From Halodesulfovibrio marinisediminis DSM 17456 (GTDB lineage Bacteria; Desulfobacterota; Desulfovibrionia; Desulfovibrionales; Desulfovibrionaceae), in contig NZ_FSRG01000004.1 in NCBI RefSeq assembly GCF_900129975.1, positions 124,001-188,000 on the forward strand: 64,000 nt of DNA. Reading direction: 5' to 3'. Position numbers and translations under genes: made by a program. Within the stretch, counting starts at the first letter, position 1. Each line of letters begins with the position of its first letter. Positions 55,901-63,540 of the stretch are shown here, piece after piece. The notes below the pieces were generated by a model. That model saw only the letters and a list, made by a program, of their open reading frames with translations, was not told the DNA's origin and did not search any database.

Positions 55901-56391
55901 CTAATGCAAGTCTTGAAGATCTTATGCGCGAGTCTAGTGTAGCTGCTCCAGATTTTGCGGATTCCTCAATGGAGATGCTGGATACCACTCCGGCAGTAAG
56001 TTCAGCTGTTCAGCATGACGATTCGTATGATGTTCCGCCGGTGCCAGCCATGACACCTGAAGAGTTTGCAGAGCTTACAGAGCGTATTTACTATTTGGAA
56101 AGCACATTACAGAACGTCGTTGTTATGCAGGAATCTTTTGCAGCTTCACAGCCTGCAGCTGTGGATAAAGAGGTTATGAAAGAAGCAATTGATGATGCTT
56201 TTAATCTGGATGGCCCATTGATGGCGCGTGTTTTGAATGCTGTTGAGGTTCGAACTGAAATGATGATTGAATCAATGGGTAACCGGATCGAAGGGCAAAT
56301 TAAAGGGACAATAGAACAGTCTGCGGCGAAGTCTGCAGCTCAGGTTATTCGGGAAGAACTTAAGGCCTTGTTGGCTGAGGATTTTTCCTAG
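52906..56391 (+). CDS. giant acidic, repeat-rich protein of unknown function
   Basis: 1161 residues, not recognised. It starts with a short conserved-looking motif, IIDLTEIVEMG (about 8-18). Residues about 40-1040 are extremely rich in Asp, Glu, Pro and Ala, almost free of Lys and Arg, and probably disordered. Short motifs recur throughout: DVDDLFADLDFELGEAP (twice), DLDALLDDLEM (several), DELDSLLDEQE-type and FESELEDL. Residues about 1045-1161 differ: a helical, partly coiled-coil domain (MTPEEFAELTERIYYLESTL...IREELKALLAEDFS). There is no signal peptide or membrane helix. The layout, a tail-end helix bundle with a long charged spacer of repeated LLDDLE-type helices, suggests a scaffold that binds several copies of one partner; this is inference. 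AAGG lies six bases before the ATG. Confidence 0.8.
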   Translation: MSDNTKNGIIDLTEIVEMGTPPDPAANNTIPASPAGTVDFESELEDLFNTTDFSELADSADSSSQPVEQSADLFADTPKNEPAAEDLLADLAPEMSAPTQSGGSAVDSAPSFESDLDDLLDSVDAKDSSVGFDADFEDLLNEFSESPASKKEPVRQPDFDEDLSSMSMNPATPESVVAEPAPQPQAVASEPLAATEANIADVNAADVDDLFADLDFELGEAPAEPAHLAPAEEPKVQPADDLDDLFADFDFETAPVEDPVPKPKSAPSAPQGGADDDLLGDLGLDFDLDEPDTKQVQELKVQSAPEPAPATEKNIADINNTDVDDLFADLDFELGEAPVEASVEPEPQPVVSPAAPAKSTPVEDVSLEDPFDIDGILNESSDDTPSPAQEAQGDFDLADLDELLKVDDEPAQAPRTDLTAADGTTLESEEVEMDDIGFLLSELDENDGAQTVVEAVQEPVVEPEAEIAPEVAFEPDSPVEAVVPEIKEPVAPVDGSMFDAEIDALLDDLEMAAAEPATPIPSEPQVEPVLEPEPVGVVPEPAEEIEEVTLSVESESNSEVQDDDLDLDALLDDLEMVAAEPAAPISSEPQVEPVLEPEQEVVEPEPAELTKDALLSAEPVNTGEFPEDDLDLDALLEDDLLGVAETSETAPEVDAASPIVEDELTAELDALLNDDTLGVSDAPDTQEDASPLGSADEFESILDELDSLLDEQEALEPVMEADSEDPVDELFATPVEDVLQDAVGLDFESDVVEPEIAVAESPESEPMTEVQSIEGPTVEPEAELLGEPTSLEEDLDSTLDRILGEEPLGGDVVGDVTEDDLQPAVEPAEFTHDDIDTLFSDADAPESVMEEVPEGEQDLSFEAPVEEPISEDVSMMAEPSIESSQELAAEPEVVAPEHLDLSDPTAGAALHDNVDEPVFAAPEELAEPFGQVAEDSDPVSEAMDAVEQEVPMAELEQEAMADLESFADLQPEPVEAPEEEDAPELDMVDINENAAPVPPNASLEDLMRESSVAAPDFADSSMEMLDTTPAVSSAVQHDDSYDVPPVPAMTPEEFAELTERIYYLESTLQNVVVMQESFAASQPAAVDKEVMKEAIDDAFNLDGPLMARVLNAVEVRTEMMIESMGNRIEGQIKGTIEQSAAKSAAQVIREELKALLAEDFS
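54412..54700 (+). repeat. tandem duplication inside the acidic protein gene
   Basis: A segment of about 95 bp (54412-54505) recurs at 54607-54700, 195 bp (65 codons) later, nearly identical: both encode LDALLDDLEM-type sequence followed by AAEPA..PI.SEPQVEPVLEPE. It points to recent repeat expansion. Confidence 0.8.
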
Positions 56392-56446
56392 GTAACAAAT
56401 CTGTAACATAATTGTAACGTGATTGTAACAATAGTCTGCCCATAAC
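56392..56446 (+). promoter_or_regulatory. four 11-bp direct repeats, Pho-box-like, plus a -10
   Basis: GTAAC occurs at 56392, 56403, 56414 and 56425, exactly 11 bp apart, the last three as TGTAAC. An 11-bp period of a CTGTNAC-like core is what PhoB-family regulators bind. CATAAC (56441-56446) lies 11 bases after the last repeat, the position of a -10 in PhoB-dependent promoters. The array begins at the very base after the acidic-protein stop codon. Confidence 0.55.
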
Positions 56447-56464
56447 CTCGTACAAAAAGGGTGG

Positions 56465-56521
56465 TGCTGCAATCCATGCGACTCTTGCTATAAAGAGTTG
56501 CATGGTTGCAGCCTTTTTTTG
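56465..56521 (+). terminator. long intrinsic terminator hairpin
   Basis: A stem of about 20 bp: 56466-56486 pairs with 56493-56512 around a 6-nt loop, with one bulge and one G-U pair, followed by seven Ts. It ends the acidic-protein transcript and any RNA started at the repeat array. Confidence 0.9.
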
Positions 56522-56684
56522 TGACTATGGTGATGGGTGTAAGCGTTCAGCTTTCTTTGGAAAGGCATGTCATTTAGCAACAAACGGTGTAATTTGGCTT
56601 GAAGTTCCAAGGAATATAGCTTAGCTGTTCGTTCAAACAGCCTTAATTCAGGGCGTACGATTTTTTATTATCAGGAGTAGGTTG

Positions 56685-57239
56685 ATGCGTGATAATTTAG
56701 CGAATCCAGCACCACTCGGTCTCATGGGCTTTGGTATGACCACAGTGTTGTTGAACATTCACAATGCAGGATTTTTTCCAATTTCTTCAATGATCCTTGC
56801 TATGGGTATTTTTTACGGCGGTATCGCTCAGGTAATCGCTGGCGTAATGGAATTCAAAAAAGGCAACACATTCGGTACAACTGCGTTTACCTCTTATGGT
56901 CTTTTCTGGATTTCCTTGGTGGCTCTCATTATTATGCCTAAGCTTGGCTGGGCAGATGCAACTCCGCATGCGTACATGGGCTGCTATCTTGCAATGTGGG
57001 GTCTTCTCACCTTTTTCCTTTTCCTTGGAACACTTAAAGGTAATTTCTGCATTAAGTTCATTTTTGGTTCCCTTACTCTTCTCTTCTTCTTGCTTGCAAT
57101 CCGTGACTTCACTGGTTCTGCTCTCGTAGGAACCATCGCAGGTTACGAAGGTATCGTATGTGGTATGTCCGCAATCTACCTTGCAATGGCAGAAGTTCTT
57201 AATGAAGTTTATGACAGAGTGGTACTGCCAATCGGCTAG
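56685..57239 (+). CDS. acetate/succinate transporter, GPR1/FUN34/YaaH (SatP) family
   Basis: Inner-membrane channel-like carrier of acetate or succinate, 184 residues from the ATG at 56685-56687 (AGGAG seven bases upstream). The family signature [18 protein letters not shown] is at residues 7-24, followed by six helices ([26 protein letters not shown] between helices 2 and 3; [19 protein letters not shown] at the end). Acetate is a main end product of incomplete-oxidising sulfate reducers, so export or reuptake both make sense. Single gene ended by a terminator at 57343. Confidence 0.92.
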   Translation: MRDNLANPAPLGLMGFGMTTVLLNIHNAGFFPISSMILAMGIFYGGIAQVIAGVMEFKKGNTFGTTAFTSYGLFWISLVALIIMPKLGWADATPHAYMGCYLAMWGLLTFFLFLGTLKGNFCIKFIFGSLTLLFFLLAIRDFTGSALVGTIAGYEGIVCGMSAIYLAMAEVLNEVYDRVVLPIG

Positions 57240-57342
57240 TCTTTCTGTTTGAAAGGGGTTGCGTTACCTCTTGTCAGTTTCTGTTTGATAAGCACAGCTA
57301 TCGGGCAGATAATTTCACTGTCAGGACAAAGTGAAATATTTA

Positions 57343-57377
57343 AGATCGGAAAAGCATAGCTTTTCCGATCTTTTTTT
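57343..57377 (+). terminator. intrinsic terminator
   Basis: AGATCGGAAAAGC / GCTTTTCCGATCT followed by eight Ts. Confidence 0.92.
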
Positions 57378-57422
57378 TGTGGGGTAAGGCAAGAGGAATG
57401 TGTTATCTTTTTTTAATTGAAA

Positions 57423-57440
57423 ATGTAACCGTTTTCATTG
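57423..57440. promoter_or_regulatory. candidate LacI-type operator
   Basis: AATGTAACCGTTTTCATT is an 18-bp pseudo-palindrome with central CG (7 of 9 positions match), the shape of LacI-family operators. The half-site GTTTTCATT recurs at 57612-57620 and in reverse at 57581-57589. Confidence 0.55.
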
Positions 57441-57580
57441 ATATGAAACGCTGTTTTGAGGCGTTTTGACCAGTGCCCTTTTTTAAATCTAGCCTTAGTG
57501 TAAGCGGCGCTTATCACAGATCTTAGCTTCATATTCACACCATAGTTGCAAAAGTTTTAAAACCACCATATAAGGCAAAA

Positions 57581-57620
57581 AATGAAAACGGATTGATTTG
57601 TTTGTTGCACCGTTTTCATT
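57581..57620. promoter_or_regulatory. paired half-sites before the LacI-family gene
   Basis: AATGAAAACGG (57581-57591) and CCGTTTTCATT (57610-57620) form a perfect 11-bp inverted repeat with an 18-bp spacer, 138 bp before the regulator gene. Autoregulation is likely. Confidence 0.5.
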
Positions 57621-57757
57621 GTATTGCACGGTGAAAGCGAAAATGTAGCTTTCTTTGTTTAGATCGTGAAGGCACAGCCTACGATGCCTCCCCTCAGTCC
57701 AAGTGCGCGTTTTGGGGATTAAGCATCAAGTTTAAAACCATAACGCGTTTATCACCT

Positions 57758-58783
57758 ATGACTTTGAACAAATCTTTTCAGCCGACAATTAGGGATATTG
57801 CCCGAGAGGCAAAAGTTTCCATTGCAACCGTTTCTCGGTACCTGAATATGCCGGAAAAGGTGCGTAAGGAAACTGGGGAGCGTATTCAGCGCATTATCGA
57901 TAAGCATAATTATCGATGCAACTTTGCGGCAAAGGCGCTGGCTACGCAGCGTACAAAAACTATTGGATACATCATCCCTGCTGTTAATAACCAGATTTAC
58001 AGTGAGTGTGCTCGTGGCGTGCAGGATGAAGCACAATTGCATGGGTATCAGGTGTTTATTGCCAGTGCGGAGTACAACCGCCAGCGCGAAAAGCAGATGG
58101 TGGAAAATTTTCTGGAGCGTCGTGTAGACGGTATTATTCTTACTGTATCCGACTCCATGGGCGATATTGCGCAAAAATTGTATCAGGAAAAAATTCCGGC
58201 AGTTAACCTGTTTAACAAACAGGGGTGTCTACCATGTGTGTCTGTGGACAACGTACAGGCTAGTTACGATGCTACCGAATACTTGATTAAGCTCGGTCAT
58301 AAGAGCTTTGCGATGCTTGGCGTGCCATTTATTGCTTCTGACCGATGTCGTATGCGTTATGAGGGCTTCTTACGATGCTTGCAGGATCACGATATTCCGA
58401 CGCACCCTCAAAGCTTTGTACAAGTTTCTTCTAATACTTCGGATTGCTCAGAAGGCATCGAGAAGTTAATGAACTCCTCAAATCCTCCGACCGCGATTTT
58501 TGCTTCAAATGATCTTGTAGCGATCAATACAATTAGTGCGTTGCGTCGACTTGGGTTTGAAATTCCCAAAGACGTGTCTGTTTTCGGATTTGATGACATC
58601 CCAATGGCAAAACATGTCTGGCCGCCGCTTACTACTGTTCTCCAGCCGGGTTACCGTATGGGACGGCAGGCAACTTCAGTGCTGTTGGATATCCTGCGTA
58701 CCGGTGAGCATCCGGAGGAAACTATCCCATCTGTTCAGCATGACCTTATCATCCGTGAATCTACTGGTGTTCCTCCACGCTAG
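57758..58783 (+). CDS. LacI-family transcriptional regulator
   Basis: 341 residues: N-terminal helix-turn-helix TIRDIAREAKVSIATVSRYLN (about 8-28), hinge helix NYRCNFAAKALATQRT, then a periplasmic-binding-protein-like sensor domain (about 62-335; VDGIILTVSD, DVSVFGFDDIPMAKHVWPPLTTV). Ligand unknown; sugars or nucleosides are usual. The ribosome binding site is poor (ATCACCT). No sugar gene is adjacent; candidate targets are its own promoter and possibly the BCCT/pseudoprotease operon downstream. Confidence 0.92.
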   Translation: MTLNKSFQPTIRDIAREAKVSIATVSRYLNMPEKVRKETGERIQRIIDKHNYRCNFAAKALATQRTKTIGYIIPAVNNQIYSECARGVQDEAQLHGYQVFIASAEYNRQREKQMVENFLERRVDGIILTVSDSMGDIAQKLYQEKIPAVNLFNKQGCLPCVSVDNVQASYDATEYLIKLGHKSFAMLGVPFIASDRCRMRYEGFLRCLQDHDIPTHPQSFVQVSSNTSDCSEGIEKLMNSSNPPTAIFASNDLVAINTISALRRLGFEIPKDVSVFGFDDIPMAKHVWPPLTTVLQPGYRMGRQATSVLLDILRTGEHPEETIPSVQHDLIIRESTGVPPR

Positions 58784-58800
58784 GTACTTAATAATAGAAC

Positions 58801-58842
58801 AAAAAAAACGCTTCTGACTTGTTTGTCAGAAGCGTTTTTTTT
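58801..58842 (+). terminator. intrinsic terminator
   Basis: AAAAACGCTTCTGAC / GTCAGAAGCGTTTTT, 18 bp after the regulator gene, symmetric enough to work both ways. Confidence 0.92.
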
Positions 58843-58996
58843 GTTGTCTATTATTGTTTGATTGTGGGGTAAATGGAATGTTGTTTTTTGAATAGATAGT
58901 CTGCAGATTCATTATCTTACAGGAAAATTATTGAGTGATACTACAAAGAAACACCCTGTGTATGTTGTGTGAGAGAAAAATGTATTTACACGTGAT

Positions 58997-59025
58997 TTGA
59001 CGTAGTTTTTCATTTGATGTATACA
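58997..59025 (+). promoter_or_regulatory. promoter of BCCT operon
   Basis: TTGACG (58997-59002), 17 bp, TATACA (59020-59025). Transcription would start near 59032, leaving a leader of about 145 nt. Confidence 0.65.
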
Positions 59026-59087
59026 TATAATACAGCGAGTTACAACTGATAAACATAATGCACAATTTTTGTATGTACTGTTATTTG

Positions 59088-59120
59088 CAATGCAGAATTA
59101 TAATTCTGCATTGTTTTTTA
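59088..59120 (+). terminator. terminator-like hairpin in the BCCT leader
   Basis: A 26-bp perfect palindrome (59088-59113; half-site CAATGCAGAATTA) followed by TTTTTT. It lies between the promoter and the BCCT start codon, so it may attenuate the operon or end a small RNA of about 85 nt. Confidence 0.7.
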
Positions 59121-59178
59121 TGTGTACTATAAGCTGTACTAGTAGGTGTTACATTGTGCATAAACAATAGGAGGAGTT

Positions 59179-60801
59179 TTGAGTTTCACTTCAAACCTCA
59201 CCAACCGTGATGGGGCGAAAATAAAATATGATGTTCATCCGTATATCTTCTTTATTTCTGCTGGGTTAATTATCTTTCTTGTCGCGCTTACAATATATCT
59301 TGGTAAAGATATTAAAGATTTCTTTGGAATAGTTCAGACTGGGATTTCTACGTACACTGGGTGGTTCTTTGTTCTTACAATGAACCTTATTTTGATTTGT
59401 ACCCTTCTTTTTATGTTTTCCCGATTTGGAGACATCCGGCTTGGCGGTGATGAAGCTGTGCCGGAGTTCAGTACTCCAGCATGGTTCGCTATGCTCTTTA
59501 GTGCGGGTATGGGGATCGGCCTCTTATTTTACGGCGTTGCCGAACCGATGTTCCATTTTATTTCCTCACCGTTTTCTACTGCTCCGGGTTCACCGGATGC
59601 CGCACGCATGGCAATGGATTTGACTTTTCTGCACTGGGGACTTCATCCTTGGAGCGTTTACGCCATTGTTGGCCTTTCTTTAGCTTTCTTTTCGTTCAAT
59701 AAAGGGTATCCACTTACAATCCGTTCTGCTTTTGTGCCTTTGCTTGGTGATAAGGTAGACGGGCCGCTTGGGTACGCTGTTGATATCTCTGCAACCGTCG
59801 CTACTTTGTTTGGTGTTGCTACCTCTCTCGGGGTAGGTGTTCAGCAGGTTAACGCCGGTTTATTTCATGTCTTCGGTATACCGCAGACAACAAATGTTCA
59901 GCTTATTTTAATTTGCGCGATCACGCTTATGGCTACGTACTCAGTAGTAAGCGGGCTGGATGCTGGTATTCGCAGGCTGAGTGAGCTTAACATCAGTCTT
60001 GCTCTTTTGTTGATGTGCTTTGTGTTGTTACTGGGACCAACCCTGTTTATCCTCAATGCTCTTGTGGAAAACATTGGTATTTATTTCCAAAACTTCATGC
60101 AGCTTTCTACTTGGAATGAAACCTATGAAAACACTTCATGGCAAGACGGTTGGACCGTGTTCTATTGGGGTTGGTGGATCGGGTGGTCACCGTTCGTAGG
60201 TATGTTTATTGCCCGAATTTCTAAAGGCCGCACTATTCGTGAGTTCATCGCTGGTGTGCTTCTTGTTCCAACACTCGTTACCTTTGTCTGGATTACAGTA
60301 TTCGGAAACAGTGCGCTGTTTATCGATATGTTCGGCGGTGGGGGCATTGCTAAGGCTGTACAGGAGAACGTTCCGGTTTCCTTGTTTGTACTGCTGGAGC
60401 ATTTCCCATTTTCTTCTGTAACAAGTGTGCTTGGTATTATTGTTGTTATCAGTTTCTTTGTTACTTCGTCTGATTCCGGCTCACTGGTTATTGATATCAT
60501 CACAGCAAACGGTAATCAGGATCCGCCTGTTCCGCAGCGTGTTTTCTGGGCTATGCTTGAAGGGACTGTGGCGGCAGCATTATTGTATGGTGGTGGCTTG
60601 ATTGCTTTGCAAACAGCGACCATTGCATCCGGCTTGCCGTTTGCAGTAATTTTGCTCTTTATGATGTACAGCCTTTTCAAAGGGCTTAAAGACTACTCAG
60701 GCCCTCAGCAGTTTTATATCGATACTGACAAGAAGCCGAAGAAAATGAGCGTAACCCCTAAACCGTTTCCAGCTAAACGACGTCGCCATAAAATTCGCTA
60801 G
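59179..60801 (+). CDS. BCCT-family betaine/carnitine/choline transporter
   Basis: Inner-membrane carrier for quaternary ammonium compounds, 540 residues and twelve helices. The family core GMGIGLLFYGVAEPMFHF (about 112-129) and WTVFYWGWWIGWSPFVGMFIARISKGRT (about 320-347, cut here to its marks FYWGWW and ISKGRT) contain the tryptophan box. The start is TTG at 59179-59181, GGAGGAG three to four bases upstream; the N terminus MSFTSNLTNRDGAKIKYDVH is hydrophilic. The C terminus is basic (PKPFPAKRRRHKIR), which may be an osmosensing tail. Uptake could serve osmoprotection in a marine cell or feed choline/betaine metabolism. A second gene starts nine bases after its stop. Confidence 0.92.
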   Translation: MSFTSNLTNRDGAKIKYDVHPYIFFISAGLIIFLVALTIYLGKDIKDFFGIVQTGISTYTGWFFVLTMNLILICTLLFMFSRFGDIRLGGDEAVPEFSTPAWFAMLFSAGMGIGLLFYGVAEPMFHFISSPFSTAPGSPDAARMAMDLTFLHWGLHPWSVYAIVGLSLAFFSFNKGYPLTIRSAFVPLLGDKVDGPLGYAVDISATVATLFGVATSLGVGVQQVNAGLFHVFGIPQTTNVQLILICAITLMATYSVVSGLDAGIRRLSELNISLALLLMCFVLLLGPTLFILNALVENIGIYFQNFMQLSTWNETYENTSWQDGWTVFYWGWWIGWSPFVGMFIARISKGRTIREFIAGVLLVPTLVTFVWITVFGNSALFIDMFGGGGIAKAVQENVPVSLFVLLEHFPFSSVTSVLGIIVVISFFVTSSDSGSLVIDIITANGNQDPPVPQRVFWAMLEGTVAAALLYGGGLIALQTATIASGLPFAVILLFMMYSLFKGLKDYSGPQQFYIDTDKKPKKMSVTPKPFPAKRRRHKIR

Positions 60802-60810
60802 GAGGATTCA

Positions 60811-61497
60811 ATGTATACAACTTCTGCCGAAAAATTCACTGGTGGCTGTATGATGCTTATGCGTCAGGAAGACTCTGGTGCAGCGTTTTTGGGTTCTTGC
60901 TTTCTCGTGCATGAAGATGGCTATATGCTCACAACAAGTCATATTTTCGGGGATAATCACGAAAATCTATGTGTTGTACCATACGCACCGGAGGCAACTG
61001 ATTTCCAAAACATCAGTCGTGAACACGTACGCTCCATTCCAGTTGAAGTAATTACCGTGGATAAGGATCGAGATATTGCACTGCTGGCGCTTGATCTGGA
61101 AGCGGATATAGTGATGCCGGATTTCTTGCTTGGGAGTACAGAAGGTTTGCGCCTAGGTGCTCCTCTTGTGAGTTTGGGGTATCCTTTCGGCTTTCAGAAT
61201 ATGCACCATCTGACAGTGGTTAGTTCTGTTGTCAGTTCCAAACTGACATCTCCGCTCGGGAATAATCACATTCTTTTTGATACGCGTGTGCATGCTGGTG
61301 ATGTGGGCGGACCTCTTATCAGTATCAATGAGGATAGGATAGTTGGTATAGTTTGTGGCCGTTATTGTCCAATGGCAGATGGCAGCGCAATTTCTTCCTA
61401 TTCTCGTGAGCAGGCTCTGGATACCGACCTTTCATACGCAATAGCTATCGAACACGGTATTGCGCTGATGGAAGAAGAGGGGCTTGAGATTATCTAA
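60811..61497 (+). CDS. trypsin-fold protein lacking the catalytic serine (pseudoprotease)
   Basis: 228 residues, a single chymotrypsin/HtrA-like fold without PDZ domain, signal peptide or membrane helix, so cytoplasmic. His44 (TTSHIF) and Asp88 (DKDRDIALL) sit where the catalytic His and Asp belong, but the nucleophile motif reads GDVGGPLI: Val165 replaces Ser of GDSGGP. SLGYPFGFQNMHHLTVV and IVGIVCGR are intact fold marks. Proteolysis is therefore improbable; a binding or regulatory role is inferred. GGAGG lies six bases before the ATG, nine bases after the BCCT stop, so the two are translated from one mRNA. Confidence 0.85.
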   Translation: MYTTSAEKFTGGCMMLMRQEDSGAAFLGSCFLVHEDGYMLTTSHIFGDNHENLCVVPYAPEATDFQNISREHVRSIPVEVITVDKDRDIALLALDLEADIVMPDFLLGSTEGLRLGAPLVSLGYPFGFQNMHHLTVVSSVVSSKLTSPLGNNHILFDTRVHAGDVGGPLISINEDRIVGIVCGRYCPMADGSAISSYSREQALDTDLSYAIAIEHGIALMEEEGLEII

Positions 61498-61624
61498 TGC
61501 TTGCGAAAGTGGTGGTCTCTAACATGTCAATATGCTTAATTTTATGTGCTTACGACCGTTGATTGCCAGAAATAAGAGATAGATTCTTCCACGCATTGTT
61601 GCTGTTCGTGGAGGGAAGAAAATA

Positions 61625-61664
61625 AAAAAACGCCTGTCAGCGGGATCTGACAGGCGTTTTTAAT
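61625..61664. terminator. intrinsic terminator
   Basis: AAAAACGCCTGTCAG / CTGACAGGCGTTTTT, after the pseudoprotease gene; also faces the end of purE. Confidence 0.92.
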
Positions 61665-61750
61665 TTGTACGCAGTTGGGGAAGCCTTTTCTCATTCACAC
61701 GCAGTTGCAGCTACGTGAGGAAGGTAAAAGGCCATGCTGCGAAATATGTT

Positions 61751-62251
61751 CTATTTAGCGTAGCGTGCTTCCAGCTCTTCCGCGCTTTTGATAACAGCGG
61801 CTTTGCCTTCTTCACGTGCTGCTTTGAGGTTAGCTGCGACGCTGTCGTCTGTGAGAGCAATCATTTGTGCAGCAAGCCATGCAGCGTTTTTAGCACCTGC
61901 TTTATCAAGCGCTACAGTTGCAACCGGGTATCCCGGAGGCATCTGTACGGTCGCGAGCATTGCGTCCAGACCGGAAAGGTTGGATGCTGTAACAGGTACA
62001 CCGATAACTGGTTTGAGAGTACGTGCTGCTACGGCGCCGGCAAGGTGTGCAGCCATGCCTGCGGCGCAGATGAATACCTGACAACCTTCTGCTTCAAGAG
62101 TGTCCACCAGATGTTCTGTGCGTTCTGGTGTTCTGTGTGCAGAGCTGACGGTGAAAACGTACGAAATCTTAAGTTGGTCTAATAGCTGGGTGCATGGGCG
62201 CATAGTTTCTTCATCTGAAGCACTGCCCATGAAAATAGCAACTTGAGGCAT
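61751..62251 (-). CDS. purE: N5-carboxyaminoimidazole ribonucleotide mutase
   Basis: Class I PurE, moves the carboxyl group of N5-CAIR to make CAIR in purine synthesis. 166 residues. [12 protein letters not shown] near the N terminus binds the phosphate, SSAHRTPER holds the catalytic histidine, and [23 protein letters not shown] is the conserved core. AGGAG lies nine bases upstream. It is 20 bp after purD, in one operon. purK is not seen here. Confidence 0.95.
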   Translation of the reverse strand: MPQVAIFMGSASDEETMRPCTQLLDQLKISYVFTVSSAHRTPERTEHLVDTLEAEGCQVFICAAGMAAHLAGAVAARTLKPVIGVPVTASNLSGLDAMLATVQMPPGYPVATVALDKAGAKNAAWLAAQMIALTDDSVAANLKAAREEGKAAVIKSAEELEARYAK

Positions 62252-62271
62252 ATTCTCTATCTCCTGAGAGG

Positions 62272-63540
62272 TTATTTAAACCCTTTGAAGCCGATGTCTT
62301 TACGGAAATAAGCATTATCCATTTTGACATGTTCAAGAGCTTCGTAAGCGCGTTTTTGTGCCGCGGCAAGATCAGCACCGAGTGCTGTTACGCAAAGTAC
62401 TCGTCCGCCAGTCGATACGGTTTGGCCGTTCTCGATGGTTGTTCCTGCTTGGAATACTTTTACGTCGCCGATTGCTTCTGCTTCTTCAATACCGGTGATA
62501 GCCATACCTTTAGGGTAGGCTCCAGGGTAGCCGTCAGCAGCAACAACAACGCCAAGGGTTGTTTCATCTTTGATTGGGAGCGGGGTTTCGGCAAGTTTGC
62601 CCTGAACGCACGCCATCATCACTTCAGCAAGATCGCAATCAAGACGCATCACAAGCGGCTGACATTCCGGATCGCCGAAGCGGACGTTGAATTCGAGTAC
62701 GTACGGGCCGTTTTCGGTCATCATAAGTCCTGCGTACAGGATGCCGATAAACGGTTTGTCTTTTTCACCCAAAAGATTCACGACCGGCTTCATGACGGAT
62801 TCAATAATCTCATCATAGCGGTCTGCAGGCAGTACCGGTGCAGGGCTGTAAGCTCCCATGCCACCAGTGTTAGGGCCGGTGTCGCCCTCGTAAACTGCCT
62901 TGTGATCCTGAGAAGAAGGAAGAGGTTTTACAGTGTTGCCATCGCAGAAGCAGATAAAGGATGCTTCTTCACCAACAAGACACTCTTCAACAACAACATG
63001 TTTCCCAGAGTCGCCAAAGGACTTCTGCACCATAATTTCTTCAAGTGCCTGAATGGCTTCGTCGGTGGACTGGGCAACAATTACACCTTTACCTGCTGCA
63101 AGGCCGTCAGCCTTAACAACAATCGGTGCGCCTTTTTCCAGTACGAAGTCACGGGCTTCAGAGAATTCTTCAAATACGCCGAACGCAGCAGTGGGTACAC
63201 CGGCTTCCTGCATGATCTTTTTGGCAAATGCCTTGGAGCCTTCAAGCTGTGCTGCAAATGCGTTTGGACCGAAGCAGGGAATCCCTTCCAGATCTAGAGC
63301 GTCTTTGATTCCAAGAACCAAAGGTAATTCAGGACCCGGAACAACGAGATCAATAGCCTTTTCTTTGGCGAAAGCCACCAGTGCGGGCAGGTCGTCTGCC
63401 TTGATTGGTACGTTGGTACCTTCGAGCGCAGTACCACCATTACCCGGGGCAATGAAGATTTCTTCAACTTTTGCACTCTGACGAAGTTTCCATGCGAGGG
63501 CGTGTTCACGTCCTCCGGAACCCACGATAAGAATCCGCAC
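62272..63540 (-). CDS. purD: phosphoribosylamine-glycine ligase
   Basis: GAR synthetase, second step of purine synthesis. 422 residues from GTG at 63538-63540 (AGGAGG six bases upstream), where the family N terminus MRILIVGSGGREHALAWKL begins; the open frame extends 21 codons further but lacks a site. ATP-grasp domain with PIVVKADGLAAGKGV and the signature LEFNVRFGDPECQ. Followed by purE after 20 bp. Together with purF at 22845 it shows purine genes in separate operons. Confidence 0.96.
   Translation of the reverse strand: MRILIVGSGGREHALAWKLRQSAKVEEIFIAPGNGGTALEGTNVPIKADDLPALVAFAKEKAIDLVVPGPELPLVLGIKDALDLEGIPCFGPNAFAAQLEGSKAFAKKIMQEAGVPTAAFGVFEEFSEARDFVLEKGAPIVVKADGLAAGKGVIVAQSTDEAIQALEEIMVQKSFGDSGKHVVVEECLVGEEASFICFCDGNTVKPLPSSQDHKAVYEGDTGPNTGGMGAYSPAPVLPADRYDEIIESVMKPVVNLLGEKDKPFIGILYAGLMMTENGPYVLEFNVRFGDPECQPLVMRLDCDLAEVMMACVQGKLAETPLPIKDETTLGVVVAADGYPGAYPKGMAITGIEEAEAIGDVKVFQAGTTIENGQTVSTGGRVLCVTALGADLAAAQKRAYEALEHVKMDNAYFRKDIGFKGFK

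Larger units (their letters stand above)
57378..57757. other. leader region of LacI regulator gene
   Basis: About 380 bp without a gene. It holds the candidate operators described separately and no other element I can identify. Confidence 0.4.

Noticed and set aside
60811-61497. Active HtrA/DegP-type protease
   Set aside because: The catalytic serine motif is GDVGGP, and there is neither a PDZ domain nor a signal peptide.
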